In this document: positions 1-6,683 of the stretch, one piece after another
How positions within the stretch are numbered: position 1 is the first letter of the stretch
Layout of the letters: the number at the start of each line of letters is the position of its first letter
Assembly: GCA_031281385.1 (NCBI GenBank)
Contig: JAITFL010000185.1
Span: 1 to 7,422, forward strand
Length of the DNA: 7,422 nucleotides
Direction: 5' to 3'
DNA from: Holophagales bacterium
GTDB taxonomy: Bacteria > Acidobacteriota > Holophagae > Holophagales > Holophagaceae
Notes under the pieces: model-generated
The model's input: the letters and a program-made list of their open reading frames with translations, nothing else
The model's database searches: none
Told to the model about the DNA's origin: nothing
Position numbers and translations under genes: made by a program

Positions 1-120
1 ATACGCAACCAGTTCTTTCAGACGGTTGACGAGGTCATGGACTCGGTCGGGGAGTGCATGAAGGACGCGACCGCACCTTTCCTGAAAAGCATGTGCGGGT
101 GCAACTATTTATTGCAATAG
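1..120 (+). CDS. IS630-family transposase, C-terminal fragment (5' end outside window)
   Basis: An open frame enters from the left edge and ends at TAG 118-120, giving 39 residues that begin IRNQFFQTVDEVMDSV and end CGCNYLLQ. The pattern, an aromatic pair, then a D-E-V helix, then a K-S-x-C-x-x-NYL tail, resembles the C-terminus of IS630-family DDE transposases, which move DNA by cut-and-paste into TA dinucleotides. The catalytic DDE residues would lie upstream and are not visible, so I cannot tell whether the copy is intact. No right terminal inverted repeat can be defined in the bases after the stop because the left end is outside the window. The family call rests on the tail alone; an unrelated protein end is possible. 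Confidence 0.5.
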   Translation: MRNQFFQTVDEVMDSVGECMKDATAPFLKSMCGCNYLLQ

Positions 121-261
121 AAATGTGAAATGGTATTACTCCCCAGACCCCGGGTACTCGCCTCACTCACTGTCCTATGTATGGGCGGATGCATGGAGAT
201 GGCTTCGATGGACGCAAAGGGAATTCCGCAATTACCTCTCTGGTATCACCGGATTCGTCCC
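121..261. other. Intergenic gap between transposase fragment and GH92 gene
   Basis: This 141-base stretch lies between two genes whose 3' ends face each other. It should contain the right end of the insertion sequence, if the transposase call is correct, and the terminator of the GH92 gene. I see no strong hairpin followed by a T-run and no credible small gene. A frame that starts at 125 on the plus strand runs into the antisense of the GH92 gene and has no family likeness. Confidence 0.5.
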
Positions 262-2568
262 TCACTTGCTGGGCTTGGGGCCCATGGTGAATACTAGGGT
301 GCCGCCGTTGATTATTTCTTGGTATGGCAGGAAAGGGTTAGTCCAGTCTTTGCCATTCACTTTGAGAGACTGCACGTAGATGTTTTTCTCGGACAGGTTT
401 TTTGCCTCAACGGTCAGGTATTGGCCGTTAGCCAAGCTATATTTGACCTTTGGTAGGCATGGGCTGCCAATGGCGTAGTAGTCGCTGCCTGGGCAGACGG
501 GATAGAAGCCCATGACAGTGAACAAGTACCAGGCAGACATCTGGCCGCAGTCGTCGTTGCCCGATAGGGAGTCTGGCTTGTTGCCATATTGGGTGCGGAT
601 CACTTGGTGGATCCTCTCGGCAGCCTTGGCGGGCTGGCCGACATACGAATAGAGGTAGATGATGTGGTGGCTGGGCTCGTTGCCGTGCCAATATTCGCCA
701 ATGGTACCCACGTCTTCATTTTCCTCGCCCGTTGAGAATTTGCCCTTGTATGCAAAAATGCCGTCCAATTTGTCAGTGAAGGCCTTTTTGCCGCCCATCA
801 GAGAAATGAGGCCAGGCATGTCGTGGGGCACGTACCAAGAATACTGCGCACTTGTGCCCTCTGTGATGTCGCCAAAGTTGGCCGCGCCGCCGCCATAGTT
901 GTGGGCGTCGAATGGCTCGCGCCATTTGCCGGTTGAATCATTTGGGCGCATCCAGCCAACTGTTGTGTCAAAAAGATTCTTGTAATTTTTGGCCCTCTTC
1001 ATGAAGTAGTCGTAGTCATCATTTTTGCCAAGGGCCTTCGCCATTTGTGCGATGCACCAATCATCATAGGCGTACTCCAAGGTTTTTGACAGGGATTCAT
1101 TCTCTTTGTCGAATGGCACGTGGCCCAATTTTGCGTATAGTGCAACGCTGTCGTAGTCGGGGTTCATGGCTGTTGTCCTTACCGCTTCGTAAGCTCTTTG
1201 CGGGTCAAAGCCCTTGATGCCTTTCAGGTAGGCGTCAACAATGACTGGAACTGCATGGTAGCCGATCATGCACCATGTTTCGTTTCCATCGAGTTCCCAA
1301 ACCGGCAGCAGCTTGTCTACACTTTGGTCGTAGTGCGCCAGCATGGAATTAATCATGTCGGCGTTGCGCTTGGGCTGCAGCAAGTTGAAAAATGGGTGGA
1401 CGGCCCTATACGTGTCCCAAAGCGAAAAAACCGAATGTCTTGTAAAACCATTGGCTTTGTGGATGTTGAAGTCAAGGCCCCGGTACTCGCCGTTGATGTC
1501 TTGATAGACATTTGGCGTCAAGAATGTGTGGTACAGGGCAGTATAAAATGTTTCCTTTTCTTTTTGGGTGCCTTCTATTTCTGCAACGGAAAGCTCTTTT
1601 TCCCATTTAGCCTGTGTCTCTGCGACAACTCTTTCAAAGTTCCAGTGGGGGATTTCCGCGTCTAGGTTCATCATGGCGTTGGCCGCGCTGACAGTCGATA
1701 TGCCGATTTTCACCTGAATCGCCTCGTCTTTTTTTGTTTTGTATTTGGCGATGAATTGCAGATTTTGGCCAGACGCCTCGTTGCGGCTACGGAAGCGGTA
1801 CGTGTTGTATATATGGGGCTTGCCGTCCGCCATTATCATGTGGTCATCGAAGGGCTTAGAATACCTTGCCGCAAAGTACAGGTAGCACTCTTTGCCCCAG
1901 CCATTCACCAAGTGGAAGCCCGTCAACGCCTGGTTGTTTTCCACACGCACGTGGGACCATATCATTTTGAAGCGGTTGCCGTGCAACTGGTGGTGGAGGT
2001 CGGTCAGTATAGAGGTCTGGTCGCTCTCTGGAAAGGTAAAGCGCATGATGCCGGATCTGTCTGCCGCCGCCAGTTCCACGTTTACGTTATTTTCTAGCTT
2101 TACTTGATAGTAGCCGCAATATGCTGTTTCGTTATCGTGAGAGTACCTCTGGCGATAGCCAGAATCGGGGTCTGCCTTAGTTCCTGCAACTATTTTTGGC
2201 TCGCCGATTTGAGGGATAAACAAAAAGTCACCCAAGTCGGGGATGCCTGTGCCGCTTAAGTGGGCGCAGCTAAACCCCATGATGGACGTGTCGGAATATT
2301 CATAGCCCGATGCAGTGACCCAAAGGGCGTCGTCTGTATCGGGGCCAAATTGTGCCATGCCAAAGGGCGTGGTAGGGCCTGGGTAGGTGTTGCCCTCGCC
2401 GTGGGTACCCACAAAGGGTTTTATAAAGCTCACCTTTTTGTCCGCGCTTGGCTTGACCTGCGCCAATTTATTTGCAACTGGTTGCGGCCCCTTGTGCCAA
2501 TTGATCTGCGGAAGCAGCAATAGTAGCGACAGCGGGAAGAGAGTTGCGGACAATTTACTTTTTTTCAT
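262..2568 (-). CDS. Secreted glycoside hydrolase family 92 alpha-mannosidase
   Basis: The 768-residue product is a GH92 enzyme; this family removes alpha-linked mannose from N-glycans and mannans with inversion and calcium dependence. The N-terminus (MKKSK, then a Leu-rich stretch to about residue 20) is a signal peptide or uncleaved anchor, so the enzyme should act in the periplasm or at the cell surface. The N-terminal beta-sandwich begins near residue 47 with the FIKPFVGTHGEGNTYPG block followed by PFGMAQFGPDT. The (alpha/alpha)6 catalytic domain covers about 330-768. It contains SLWDTYRAVHPF (382-393), TEGTSAQYSW (569-578; E570 is the likely catalytic acid), HGNEPSHH (628-635) and GNDDCGQMSAWY (670-681; D673 is the likely general base, by analogy with the G-D-E-D block of characterised members). 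Length is normal for the family. The start at 2568 has no clear Shine-Dalgarno, but it is followed directly by a good signal peptide. The gene is monocistronic here, with no SusC/SusD or other glycosidase in view. Alpha-1,2 linkage preference is common in the family but cannot be read from the sequence. Confidence 0.93.
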   Translation of the reverse strand: MKKSKLSATLFPLSLLLLLPQINWHKGPQPVANKLAQVKPSADKKVSFIKPFVGTHGEGNTYPGPTTPFGMAQFGPDTDDALWVTASGYEYSDTSIMGFSCAHLSGTGIPDLGDFLFIPQIGEPKIVAGTKADPDSGYRQRYSHDNETAYCGYYQVKLENNVNVELAAADRSGIMRFTFPESDQTSILTDLHHQLHGNRFKMIWSHVRVENNQALTGFHLVNGWGKECYLYFAARYSKPFDDHMIMADGKPHIYNTYRFRSRNEASGQNLQFIAKYKTKKDEAIQVKIGISTVSAANAMMNLDAEIPHWNFERVVAETQAKWEKELSVAEIEGTQKEKETFYTALYHTFLTPNVYQDINGEYRGLDFNIHKANGFTRHSVFSLWDTYRAVHPFFNLLQPKRNADMINSMLAHYDQSVDKLLPVWELDGNETWCMIGYHAVPVIVDAYLKGIKGFDPQRAYEAVRTTAMNPDYDSVALYAKLGHVPFDKENESLSKTLEYAYDDWCIAQMAKALGKNDDYDYFMKRAKNYKNLFDTTVGWMRPNDSTGKWREPFDAHNYGGGAANFGDITEGTSAQYSWYVPHDMPGLISLMGGKKAFTDKLDGIFAYKGKFSTGEENEDVGTIGEYWHGNEPSHHIIYLYSYVGQPAKAAERIHQVIRTQYGNKPDSLSGNDDCGQMSAWYLFTVMGFYPVCPGSDYYAIGSPCLPKVKYSLANGQYLTVEAKNLSEKNIYVQSLKVNGKDWTNPFLPYQEIINGGTLVFTMGPKPSK

Positions 2569-2649
2569 GTGTGGCTCTGAAATTAGGTGAATGAAAAAGT
2601 TAGAGAATAGCGAAAATCAGAAGAACAAAATAGTCATTTACAATCATAC
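2569..2649. promoter_or_regulatory. Divergent promoter region for GH92 gene and rmuC
   Basis: This 81-base A/T-rich spacer separates the start codons of two divergently transcribed genes, so both promoters should be in it or just inside the flanking genes. On the minus strand there is a TATTTTG, one base short of the Bacteroidota -7 box TAnnTTTG, about 57 bases before the GH92 start, but no matching -33 TTTG at proper spacing. No convincing plus-strand promoter was found for rmuC. The function is inferred from gene orientation only. Confidence 0.45.
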
Positions 2650-4290
2650 ATGAGGACCGAGGACCAAATGACGATAACGACCACCTTGACAATAGTTTTT
2701 TCCATCAAGGCCGGGGTTCTGCTTGGACTCTGGATAGGCTGGAAGAATGGCAAAGCGAAGGGCGAAGGCAGGACAAGGATGGATTTGGAACCCAAGCTGC
2801 GGGACGCAGCCAACCATTTGAAAGAGTTGGAGAGAGCCATCGAACACCAAAAGCAGATGGCCGAAATGCAGATGCAAGGGCTGGAGAGGGACAAATGCGA
2901 GTTGCGGCAGCATTTACTAGATTCCAAAGAAGAAGCAAAGGGCCTTGGGGCAGAACTGGTTTCCTCAAAAAACAAGGTGACAGAACTAGAAGCTATATAC
3001 GCCAAAGACAAAGAAGCTTTGGAGACAGAGCGCAAGCAGTTGCAGGAGTACAAAGAAGAAGCGAAGGGCCTTAGGGCAGAATTGTCCGATTCAAGGCTGA
3101 GGGCCACGGAACTAGAGGCCATTTCCGCAAAGGACAGAGAGGTTTTTGACGCGGAGCGCAAGCAGTTCGAAGACCTGCGAGCCAAATTCAGTGCAGAGTT
3201 TGAAAATTTGGCAAACCACATATTTGAGCAAAAGAACGCCACTTTTCAAACCCAGAGCCGGGATGGGCTAAATTCGCTATTGACGCCCTTCAAGGAAACG
3301 CTTGAATCTTTCAGGAAGCGCGTTGACCAAGTGCATAGCGAAAGCCTCCAAGGGCAAAGCTCACTAAAGATCGAATTGGGCCATCTGCAACAGCTCAACA
3401 AACAGATCACCGAAGAGGCGTCCAACCTGACGAGGGCCCTAAAGGGCGACAAAAAGCTGCAAGGGAACTGGGGGGAGCAAAAAGTCGAACTTCTGTTGGA
3501 GATGGCAGGGCTGCGAAAGGACATCGAGTACGAGAGTCAGCCGACATTCAAGGACGATGAGGGCAATAGCTACCGCCCAGATTTTGTGGTGAACCTGCCA
3601 GAAGGTAAGCACATCATCATTGACAGCAAAGTGTCGCTGGTGGACTATACAGCCTACGTAGGGGCCGAGACGCAGGAGGAACGCCAGTGTCATCTAGCCG
3701 CCCACGTTGCGGCCATCAGGAGCCATATCAAGTCCCTCAGCGGGAAGAAGTACCCCGATCTGATAGACATTGATTCGCCTGATTTCACTTTTTTGTTCAT
3801 AGCCTTAGAACCGGCTTACATCGCCGCCGCAGAACACGCGCCAACGCTATTTCAGGAAGCCTTCGAGGAGCGCATTGCACTTGTAACCTCCACTACTTTG
3901 CTGCCAGTGATCAGGGTGGTCGCAAATCTGTGGAGCCTGCAGCGCAGGGAAAAATCAACGCAAGAATTGGCCGACCTCGCCAGTCGCGTGTACGACAAGC
4001 TGCGGGGATTCATCGAAAAAATGGACAGGCTCGGCAGCCAACTGGAGACTGCACAAAAATCTTACAAAGACGCTATGCTTACGCTCAGGGACGGCAGGGG
4101 GAGCCTAGTAGGCACAGCCGGAAAATTTTCAGACCTAGGAGTAAAAATAACCAAAAAATTGTCCACGTCAGCGACTGTTGCGACCCAAGACGAGCAGACA
4201 GAGCAGGGCGAGGCGAACCATCTACTAGACCTAGACACCGAAGACTTTAGCCTTGCGGGCAAACGATTGGGCGTGAAGCAAAAAAATTAG
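2650..4290 (+). CDS. rmuC: DNA recombination protein RmuC
   Basis: The 546-residue product matches the RmuC family, whose E. coli member limits recombination at inverted repeats and is thought to be a nuclease; the exact reaction is not settled. Residues about 8-31 form one N-terminal membrane segment (TIVFSIKAGVLLGLWIGW), so the protein is probably anchored with its bulk in the cytoplasm. Residues about 45-270 are a charged coiled coil containing two tandem 42-residue units (93-134 and 135-176). The conserved RmuC domain starts near GNWGEQ (272-277). YRPDFVV (308-314) and IIIDSKVSL (322-330) look like a PD-(D/E)xK core with D311, D325 and K327. The C-terminal part has LWSLQRREKSTQELA and the family's YDKLRGFIEKM helix. 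It is longer than E. coli RmuC (about 475 residues), mostly in the coil. The start is uncertain: Met7 at 2668 has GAGGA four bases upstream and also leaves the membrane segment intact, whereas 2650 has no Shine-Dalgarno. Confidence 0.93.
   Translation: MRTEDQMTITTTLTIVFSIKAGVLLGLWIGWKNGKAKGEGRTRMDLEPKLRDAANHLKELERAIEHQKQMAEMQMQGLERDKCELRQHLLDSKEEAKGLGAELVSSKNKVTELEAIYAKDKEALETERKQLQEYKEEAKGLRAELSDSRLRATELEAISAKDREVFDAERKQFEDLRAKFSAEFENLANHIFEQKNATFQTQSRDGLNSLLTPFKETLESFRKRVDQVHSESLQGQSSLKIELGHLQQLNKQITEEASNLTRALKGDKKLQGNWGEQKVELLLEMAGLRKDIEYESQPTFKDDEGNSYRPDFVVNLPEGKHIIIDSKVSLVDYTAYVGAETQEERQCHLAAHVAAIRSHIKSLSGKKYPDLIDIDSPDFTFLFIALEPAYIAAAEHAPTLFQEAFEERIALVTSTTLLPVIRVVANLWSLQRREKSTQELADLASRVYDKLRGFIEKMDRLGSQLETAQKSYKDAMLTLRDGRGSLVGTAGKFSDLGVKITKKLSTSATVATQDEQTEQGEANHLLDLDTEDFSLAGKRLGVKQKN
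2926..3177 (+). repeat. Two tandem 126-bp units in the rmuC coiled coil
   Basis: Units 2926-3051 and 3052-3177 encode residues 93-134 and 135-176. Both start KEEAKGL and share TELEAI, AKD and ERKQ at the same offsets; I count 25 identities in 42 residues. At the DNA level the first 33 bases differ at only a few positions. The unit is exactly six heptads, so the duplication lengthens the coiled coil without disturbing its register. Confidence 0.8.
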
Positions 4291-4443
4291 CCCGCCATGA
4301 AGCTAAAATATGCAATCAACCGAAAAATTAGGGAAAGCTGACACTTCCGCAAAGCCCAAAAGGGCGGCCTTGGTATCAGGCATTACGACTATGGGCTACA
4401 ATAAGTTGAATTGCTATAGATTGTACATCATAAGCGGCAGTAA

Positions 4444-4470
4444 TAGGAATCAGAGGTTAGGGATCAGGGG
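4444..4470. repeat. Short degenerate direct repeat
   Basis: TAGGAATCAGAGG (4444-4456) is followed at a 14-base period by TAGGGATCAGGGG (4458-4470), identical at 11 of 13 positions. It lies in non-coding DNA just before the large inverted repeat. No function is evident; it may be slippage debris. Confidence 0.45.
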
Positions 4471-4496
4471 CCAGAAGCCGCGTCATTTGGTAATAT

Positions 4497-4545
4497 ATTC
4501 CAATTCTAAATAAAATCATGGCTGATTCTATTTAGAATTTGGAAT
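4497..4545. terminator. Long AT-rich inverted repeat, probable bidirectional terminator
   Basis: The left arm (4497-4518, 22 bases) and right arm (4523-4545, 23 bases) are near-perfect inverse complements around a TGGC loop. They differ by one extra A in the right arm and one mismatch. The element lies between two genes that converge on it, 11 bases beyond the stop of the ATPase gene and about 206 beyond the stop of rmuC. That position fits a shared transcription terminator, although no clean T-run follows on either strand. A small palindromic mobile element, or a structure that protects the 3' end of the mRNA, is an alternative. Confidence 0.55.
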
Positions 4546-4556
4546 TACAACTGCCA

Positions 4557-5264
4557 TCAAATCAGCTCCGGCACAAGCGATGTCAAAAAATGTGCCTCCA
4601 CTCTGAAGACTTGGCGTATCAACGGTGCGGTCAACACATCGTGCGGCGGGCCGTCAATGGCTAGACTGCCCTTGTCCAGCACTACAACCCGCCCAAAGCG
4701 GTACGCGGCGCGAATGTCGTGCAGGCTCACCAATATGCAAGAACCTTTCAGTGCCAAATTTTGCGCCAAGGCACACACTTCAAGCGCATGGCGCACGTCC
4801 AAGCTGGACGTCGGCTCGTCCCACAACTGCATAGGAGCCCCGGTGGCAAGCGCGCGCGCCAAAAAAACCCTTCTGCGCTCTCCACCCGAAAGCTCTGTGA
4901 TGGGCCTATTGGCGAGGTGCGCTATATCCAGAGCCGCCATGGCTTCATCAATATTTTTGTCGTCGCCGCCATGCGCAAAGCGCCCTTGGGCAACGACTTC
5001 CCTTACAGGGAAGGCAAATTCCGCCGCGCTGTCCTGCCCCAGCCAAGAGAGCGTCCGCCCGCGCTTTAGGTAAGGGATGCGATCCAGCTTTTTCCCCATC
5101 CAGTAAACGCTTCCCGCCGACTTTAGCAGACCGGCCAGTGTCTTGAGCAAGGACGACTTTCCCGCCCCATTTGGGCCAAGTATGGCTATACACTCGCCAG
5201 CTCTGGCCTCAAGGCTCACATCGGCCAACCGGCCTTGAATGGTCAAATTGTCGGCCCTCAGCAT
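4557..5264 (-). CDS. FecCD-type importer ATP-binding subunit (FepC/BtuD/HmuV-like)
   Basis: This 235-residue cytoplasmic ATPase powers uptake of iron-siderophore, heme or cobalamin-type substrates together with the permease encoded just upstream. Visible motifs are Walker A GPNGAGKSS (30-38), Q-loop Q77 in WLGQDSA, signature LSGGER (125-130), Walker B ending in D149-E150, D-loop SSLD (153-156) and the switch histidine H182. All catalytic residues are present. Walker B reads MQLWDEP, with Trp where most members have Leu or Ile. I chose the ATG at 5264 over a longer frame from 5366. It starts MLRADNLTIQ as this subfamily usually does, it has a good ribosome binding site, and the extra 34 residues are only the antisense-free overlap with the permease gene. 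The start overlaps the permease stop in ATGCTGA, implying translational coupling. The substrate cannot be decided from this subunit. Confidence 0.93.
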   Translation of the reverse strand: MLRADNLTIQGRLADVSLEARAGECIAILGPNGAGKSSLLKTLAGLLKSAGSVYWMGKKLDRIPYLKRGRTLSWLGQDSAAEFAFPVREVVAQGRFAHGGDDKNIDEAMAALDIAHLANRPITELSGGERRRVFLARALATGAPMQLWDEPTSSLDVRHALEVCALAQNLALKGSCILVSLHDIRAAYRFGRVVVLDKGSLAIDGPPHDVLTAPLIRQVFRVEAHFLTSLVPELI

Positions 5265-6235
5265 GGCCTCTTCCTCAAAAGCCATAGCAGAAATGGTCCG
5301 CCCACAAGCGAAGTGATAACCCCAAGGCGCATCCCCGAACCCAAAAAGCGCGTCGGCAAATCGCATATCAGAACCAAAGAAGCCCCACCCATCATAGAAA
5401 GAGGCAACAGGCGCCTGTGGTCAGGGCCGTCAATGAGGCGCACAACGTGGGGCACTACCAAGCCGACGAAGCCTATTACCCCCCCTACGGCCGTTGCCAA
5501 GGCGGTTAGGACAGTTGAAAGCGCAATCAGTTGCCAGCGCAGTTTGGCTACGTTTACGCCCAGGCTCTGCGCCCCCGAATCGCCTAACGCCAGAAGGTTC
5601 ATCGGCCTGCCAAGGGGCAACAGCAAAATGGAGGCTACCAAAATGCCGGGGCCGGCCATCCAGACGTGTTCCCAAGTGCGATTCTCTATGCCCCCCATCA
5701 GCCAAAAGAGTATCTGGGCTCCAAGGTGTGTGTGCGACGCCGATGTTGACAGCAAAAAACTTGTAGCCGCCCCAAACAGGGCATTCAGTGCAACGCCGGC
5801 CAAAAGCAAGTGTTCGGGCGACGCGCCCTTTCTTGCCAGAAGCATTACCGCCCCCGTGGCCATGAAAGCCCCCAAAACAGAAAAAAGGGGCAGGCCCAGG
5901 ACTCCCAGCCCGCCTCCCAAGACGATAGACAGCACCGCCCCAAGGGCACCTCCGCTGCTCACGCCCAGCAGCCCAGGACTCGCCAGTGGGTTGCGAAAAA
6001 ATGCCTGCATCACAGCACCCGACGCTCCCAGCCCCACGCCGACGGACAATCCGACTATTGCCCTAGGAAGCCTAATGTCAAAAAAAATGATGCGGCTGGA
6101 TTCTGCCGCGTCATTCCAGATGGCCGCCCATATTTCACTTGGCGGCAGCATGGCCTCGCCAAGCGCTAGGGACGCCGCAAACGCAAAAATCATAAATAGC
6201 GCGAATGTGGCGAATATGATTGGCGGCTTGGGCAT
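5258..6235 (-). CDS. FecCD-family ABC importer permease (BtuC/FepD/HmuU-like)
   Basis: The 325-residue product is an inner-membrane permease of the FecCD family, which normally works as a homodimer with about ten helices per subunit and two ATPase subunits. Family signatures are RLPRAIVGLSVG (55-66), SGAVMQAFFRNPLASPGLLG (72-91) followed by VSSGG, and GFVGLVVPHVVRLIDG (255-270) with PDHRRLLPLS just after, which forms the coupling region that contacts the ATPase. The C-terminal block GVITSLVGGPFLLWLL (305-320) is also typical. Length is slightly short of the usual 330-350. It is the first gene of a two-gene minus-strand operon and its stop overlaps the ATPase start. The ATG at 6235 has no Shine-Dalgarno, sits inside an inverted repeat and is only 8 bases after a possible -10 box, so the mRNA could be leaderless. 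The substrate (iron-siderophore, heme or cobalamin) is not decidable here. Confidence 0.93.
   Translation of the reverse strand: MPKPPIIFATFALFMIFAFAASLALGEAMLPPSEIWAAIWNDAAESSRIIFFDIRLPRAIVGLSVGVGLGASGAVMQAFFRNPLASPGLLGVSSGGALGAVLSIVLGGGLGVLGLPLFSVLGAFMATGAVMLLARKGASPEHLLLAGVALNALFGAATSFLLSTSASHTHLGAQILFWLMGGIENRTWEHVWMAGPGILVASILLLPLGRPMNLLALGDSGAQSLGVNVAKLRWQLIALSTVLTALATAVGGVIGFVGLVVPHVVRLIDGPDHRRLLPLSMMGGASLVLICDLPTRFLGSGMRLGVITSLVGGPFLLWLLRKRPC
5267..5276 (-). promoter_or_regulatory. Ribosome binding site that sets the ATPase start
   Basis: On the minus strand the purine run GAGGAAGAGG lies just before the ATG at 5264. GAGGA is spaced 7 bases from the start codon. It lies inside the last codons of the permease gene, which supports the coupled downstream start rather than the longer frame. 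Confidence 0.7.
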
Positions 6236-6258
6236 TAGGTAATTTTATATCTAATGCC
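6231..6258. promoter_or_regulatory. Inverted repeat over the permease start, candidate operator
   Basis: GGCATTAG (6231-6238) and CTAATGCC (6251-6258) are perfect inverse complements; pairing extends to 11 bases per arm with one mismatch around a 6-base A/T centre. The element covers the permease ATG and the possible -10 box. The core TTAG...CCTAA on the minus strand loosely recalls operators of DtxR/MntR-type metal repressors, which would suit a metal-chelate importer, but spacing differs and the likeness is weak. It could also form an mRNA hairpin that hides the start. Confidence 0.45.
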
Positions 6259-6271
6259 AATTTGCAATCAA
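6244..6271 (-). promoter_or_regulatory. Possible promoter of the importer operon
   Basis: On the minus strand TTGATT (6271-6266) and TATAAA (6249-6244) are separated by 16 bases, a fair sigma-70-like pair. Alternatively, TTTG followed after 19 bases by TATAAAAT gives the -33 box and the TA of a Bacteroidota -7 box, without its TTTG part. Transcription from here would start almost at the permease ATG. Confidence 0.35.
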
Positions 6272-6484
6272 ACGAACCTCTTGCAAAACTCTCTTCGCAT
6301 CCATCTGAACCCCCCAAATTTAGCATTCGGAAGGGTTTTCATGCTCCGGCATTAAACAGAACGGCCATAGAACCTCCGCCTTGCGCTTAAGCGGTGCATG
6401 AAGGCAGCCAAATGGTATGTTTGGATTGTCATTCAGGCCTACCTCGCTTGCGAATCGCCCCCAGCCCCTTGCCGTGAAAAAATC

Positions 6485-6502
6485 TGTGGAAAATGTGGAA
6501 AA
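6485..6502. repeat. Tandem TGTGGAAAA 9-mers, DnaA-box-like
   Basis: TGTGGAAAA occurs twice head to tail (6485-6493 and 6494-6502). Its complement TTTTCCACA differs at one position from the DnaA box TTATCCACA. A weaker TGTGTAACA follows at 6512 and then A/T-rich DNA. The gene context is not that of a usual replication origin, so the role is unproven and chance is possible. Confidence 0.35.
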
Positions 6503-6546
6503 AAAGTTGGCTGTGTAACATTATTTACTTATGAGGAACCGCATAC

Positions 6547-6568
6547 CGTCCGCGAGGACGTTTTTCTT
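6547..6568 (+). terminator. Short hairpin with T-run, possible intrinsic terminator
   Basis: CGTCC (6547-6551) pairs with GGACG (6556-6560) around the GNRA-type loop GCGA and is followed directly by TTTTTCTT. This is the layout of an intrinsic terminator on the plus strand, though the stem is only 5 base pairs. No plus-strand gene lies upstream within the intergenic region, so it would end either a small RNA or an RCC1 leader transcript. Confidence 0.4.
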
Positions 6569-6678
6569 ATCGTTGCCAAAAAAGTGCCGAGTGGCCTGTT
6601 TCGCCCGTGCGGCAGGCACACACTCCAAAACCGCAAACCAAGCCAACTAACCCAACAATCAAACTGCGCTAGCCAATT

Positions 6679-6683
6679 GGGAG
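6679..6683 (+). promoter_or_regulatory. Ribosome binding site of the RCC1 gene
   Basis: GGGAG lies 7 bases before the ATG at 6691, at normal spacing. It supports this start even though it gives the product a long N-terminal region before the hydrophobic segment. Confidence 0.5.

Larger units (their letters stand above)
4291..4556. other. Convergent intergenic region after rmuC
   Basis: This 266-base stretch lies between the 3' ends of rmuC (plus strand) and the ABC ATPase gene (minus strand). It holds a short direct repeat and a long inverted repeat, listed separately. A 67-codon frame from 4310 to 4513 has no ribosome binding site, no family likeness and runs into the inverted repeat, so I do not call it a gene. 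Confidence 0.6.

Noticed and set aside
1198..1665. A 155-codon plus-strand frame inside the GH92 gene
   Set aside because: It is antisense to conserved GH92 motifs and has no recognisable domain.
2634..3242. A 202-codon minus-strand frame opposite the start of rmuC
   Set aside because: Its Ser/Leu-rich repeats are simply the complement of the Glu/Lys coiled-coil repeats of RmuC.
4354..4365. GCCC-AAAA-GGGC hairpin after rmuC as its terminator
   Set aside because: The stem is only 4 base pairs and no T-run follows on the plus strand.
5265..5366. A 34-residue N-terminal extension of the ATPase
   Set aside because: It lies wholly within the permease gene in another frame; the ATG at 5264 has a proper ribosome binding site and a family-typical start.
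5235..6242. A 335-codon plus-strand open frame exactly opposite the permease gene
   Set aside because: It is Pro/Ser/Arg-rich, has no family likeness and mirrors the codon structure of a well-supported FecCD gene on the other strand.
6251..6304. A 17-residue leader peptide frame (MDAKRVLQEVRLIANWH) just before the permease
   Set aside because: It has no clear ribosome binding site and no run of regulatory codons, and its stop lies in the palindrome; too short to support.
6259..6400. A cobalamin riboswitch upstream of the permease
   Set aside because: No B12-box-like conserved core could be found on the minus strand.
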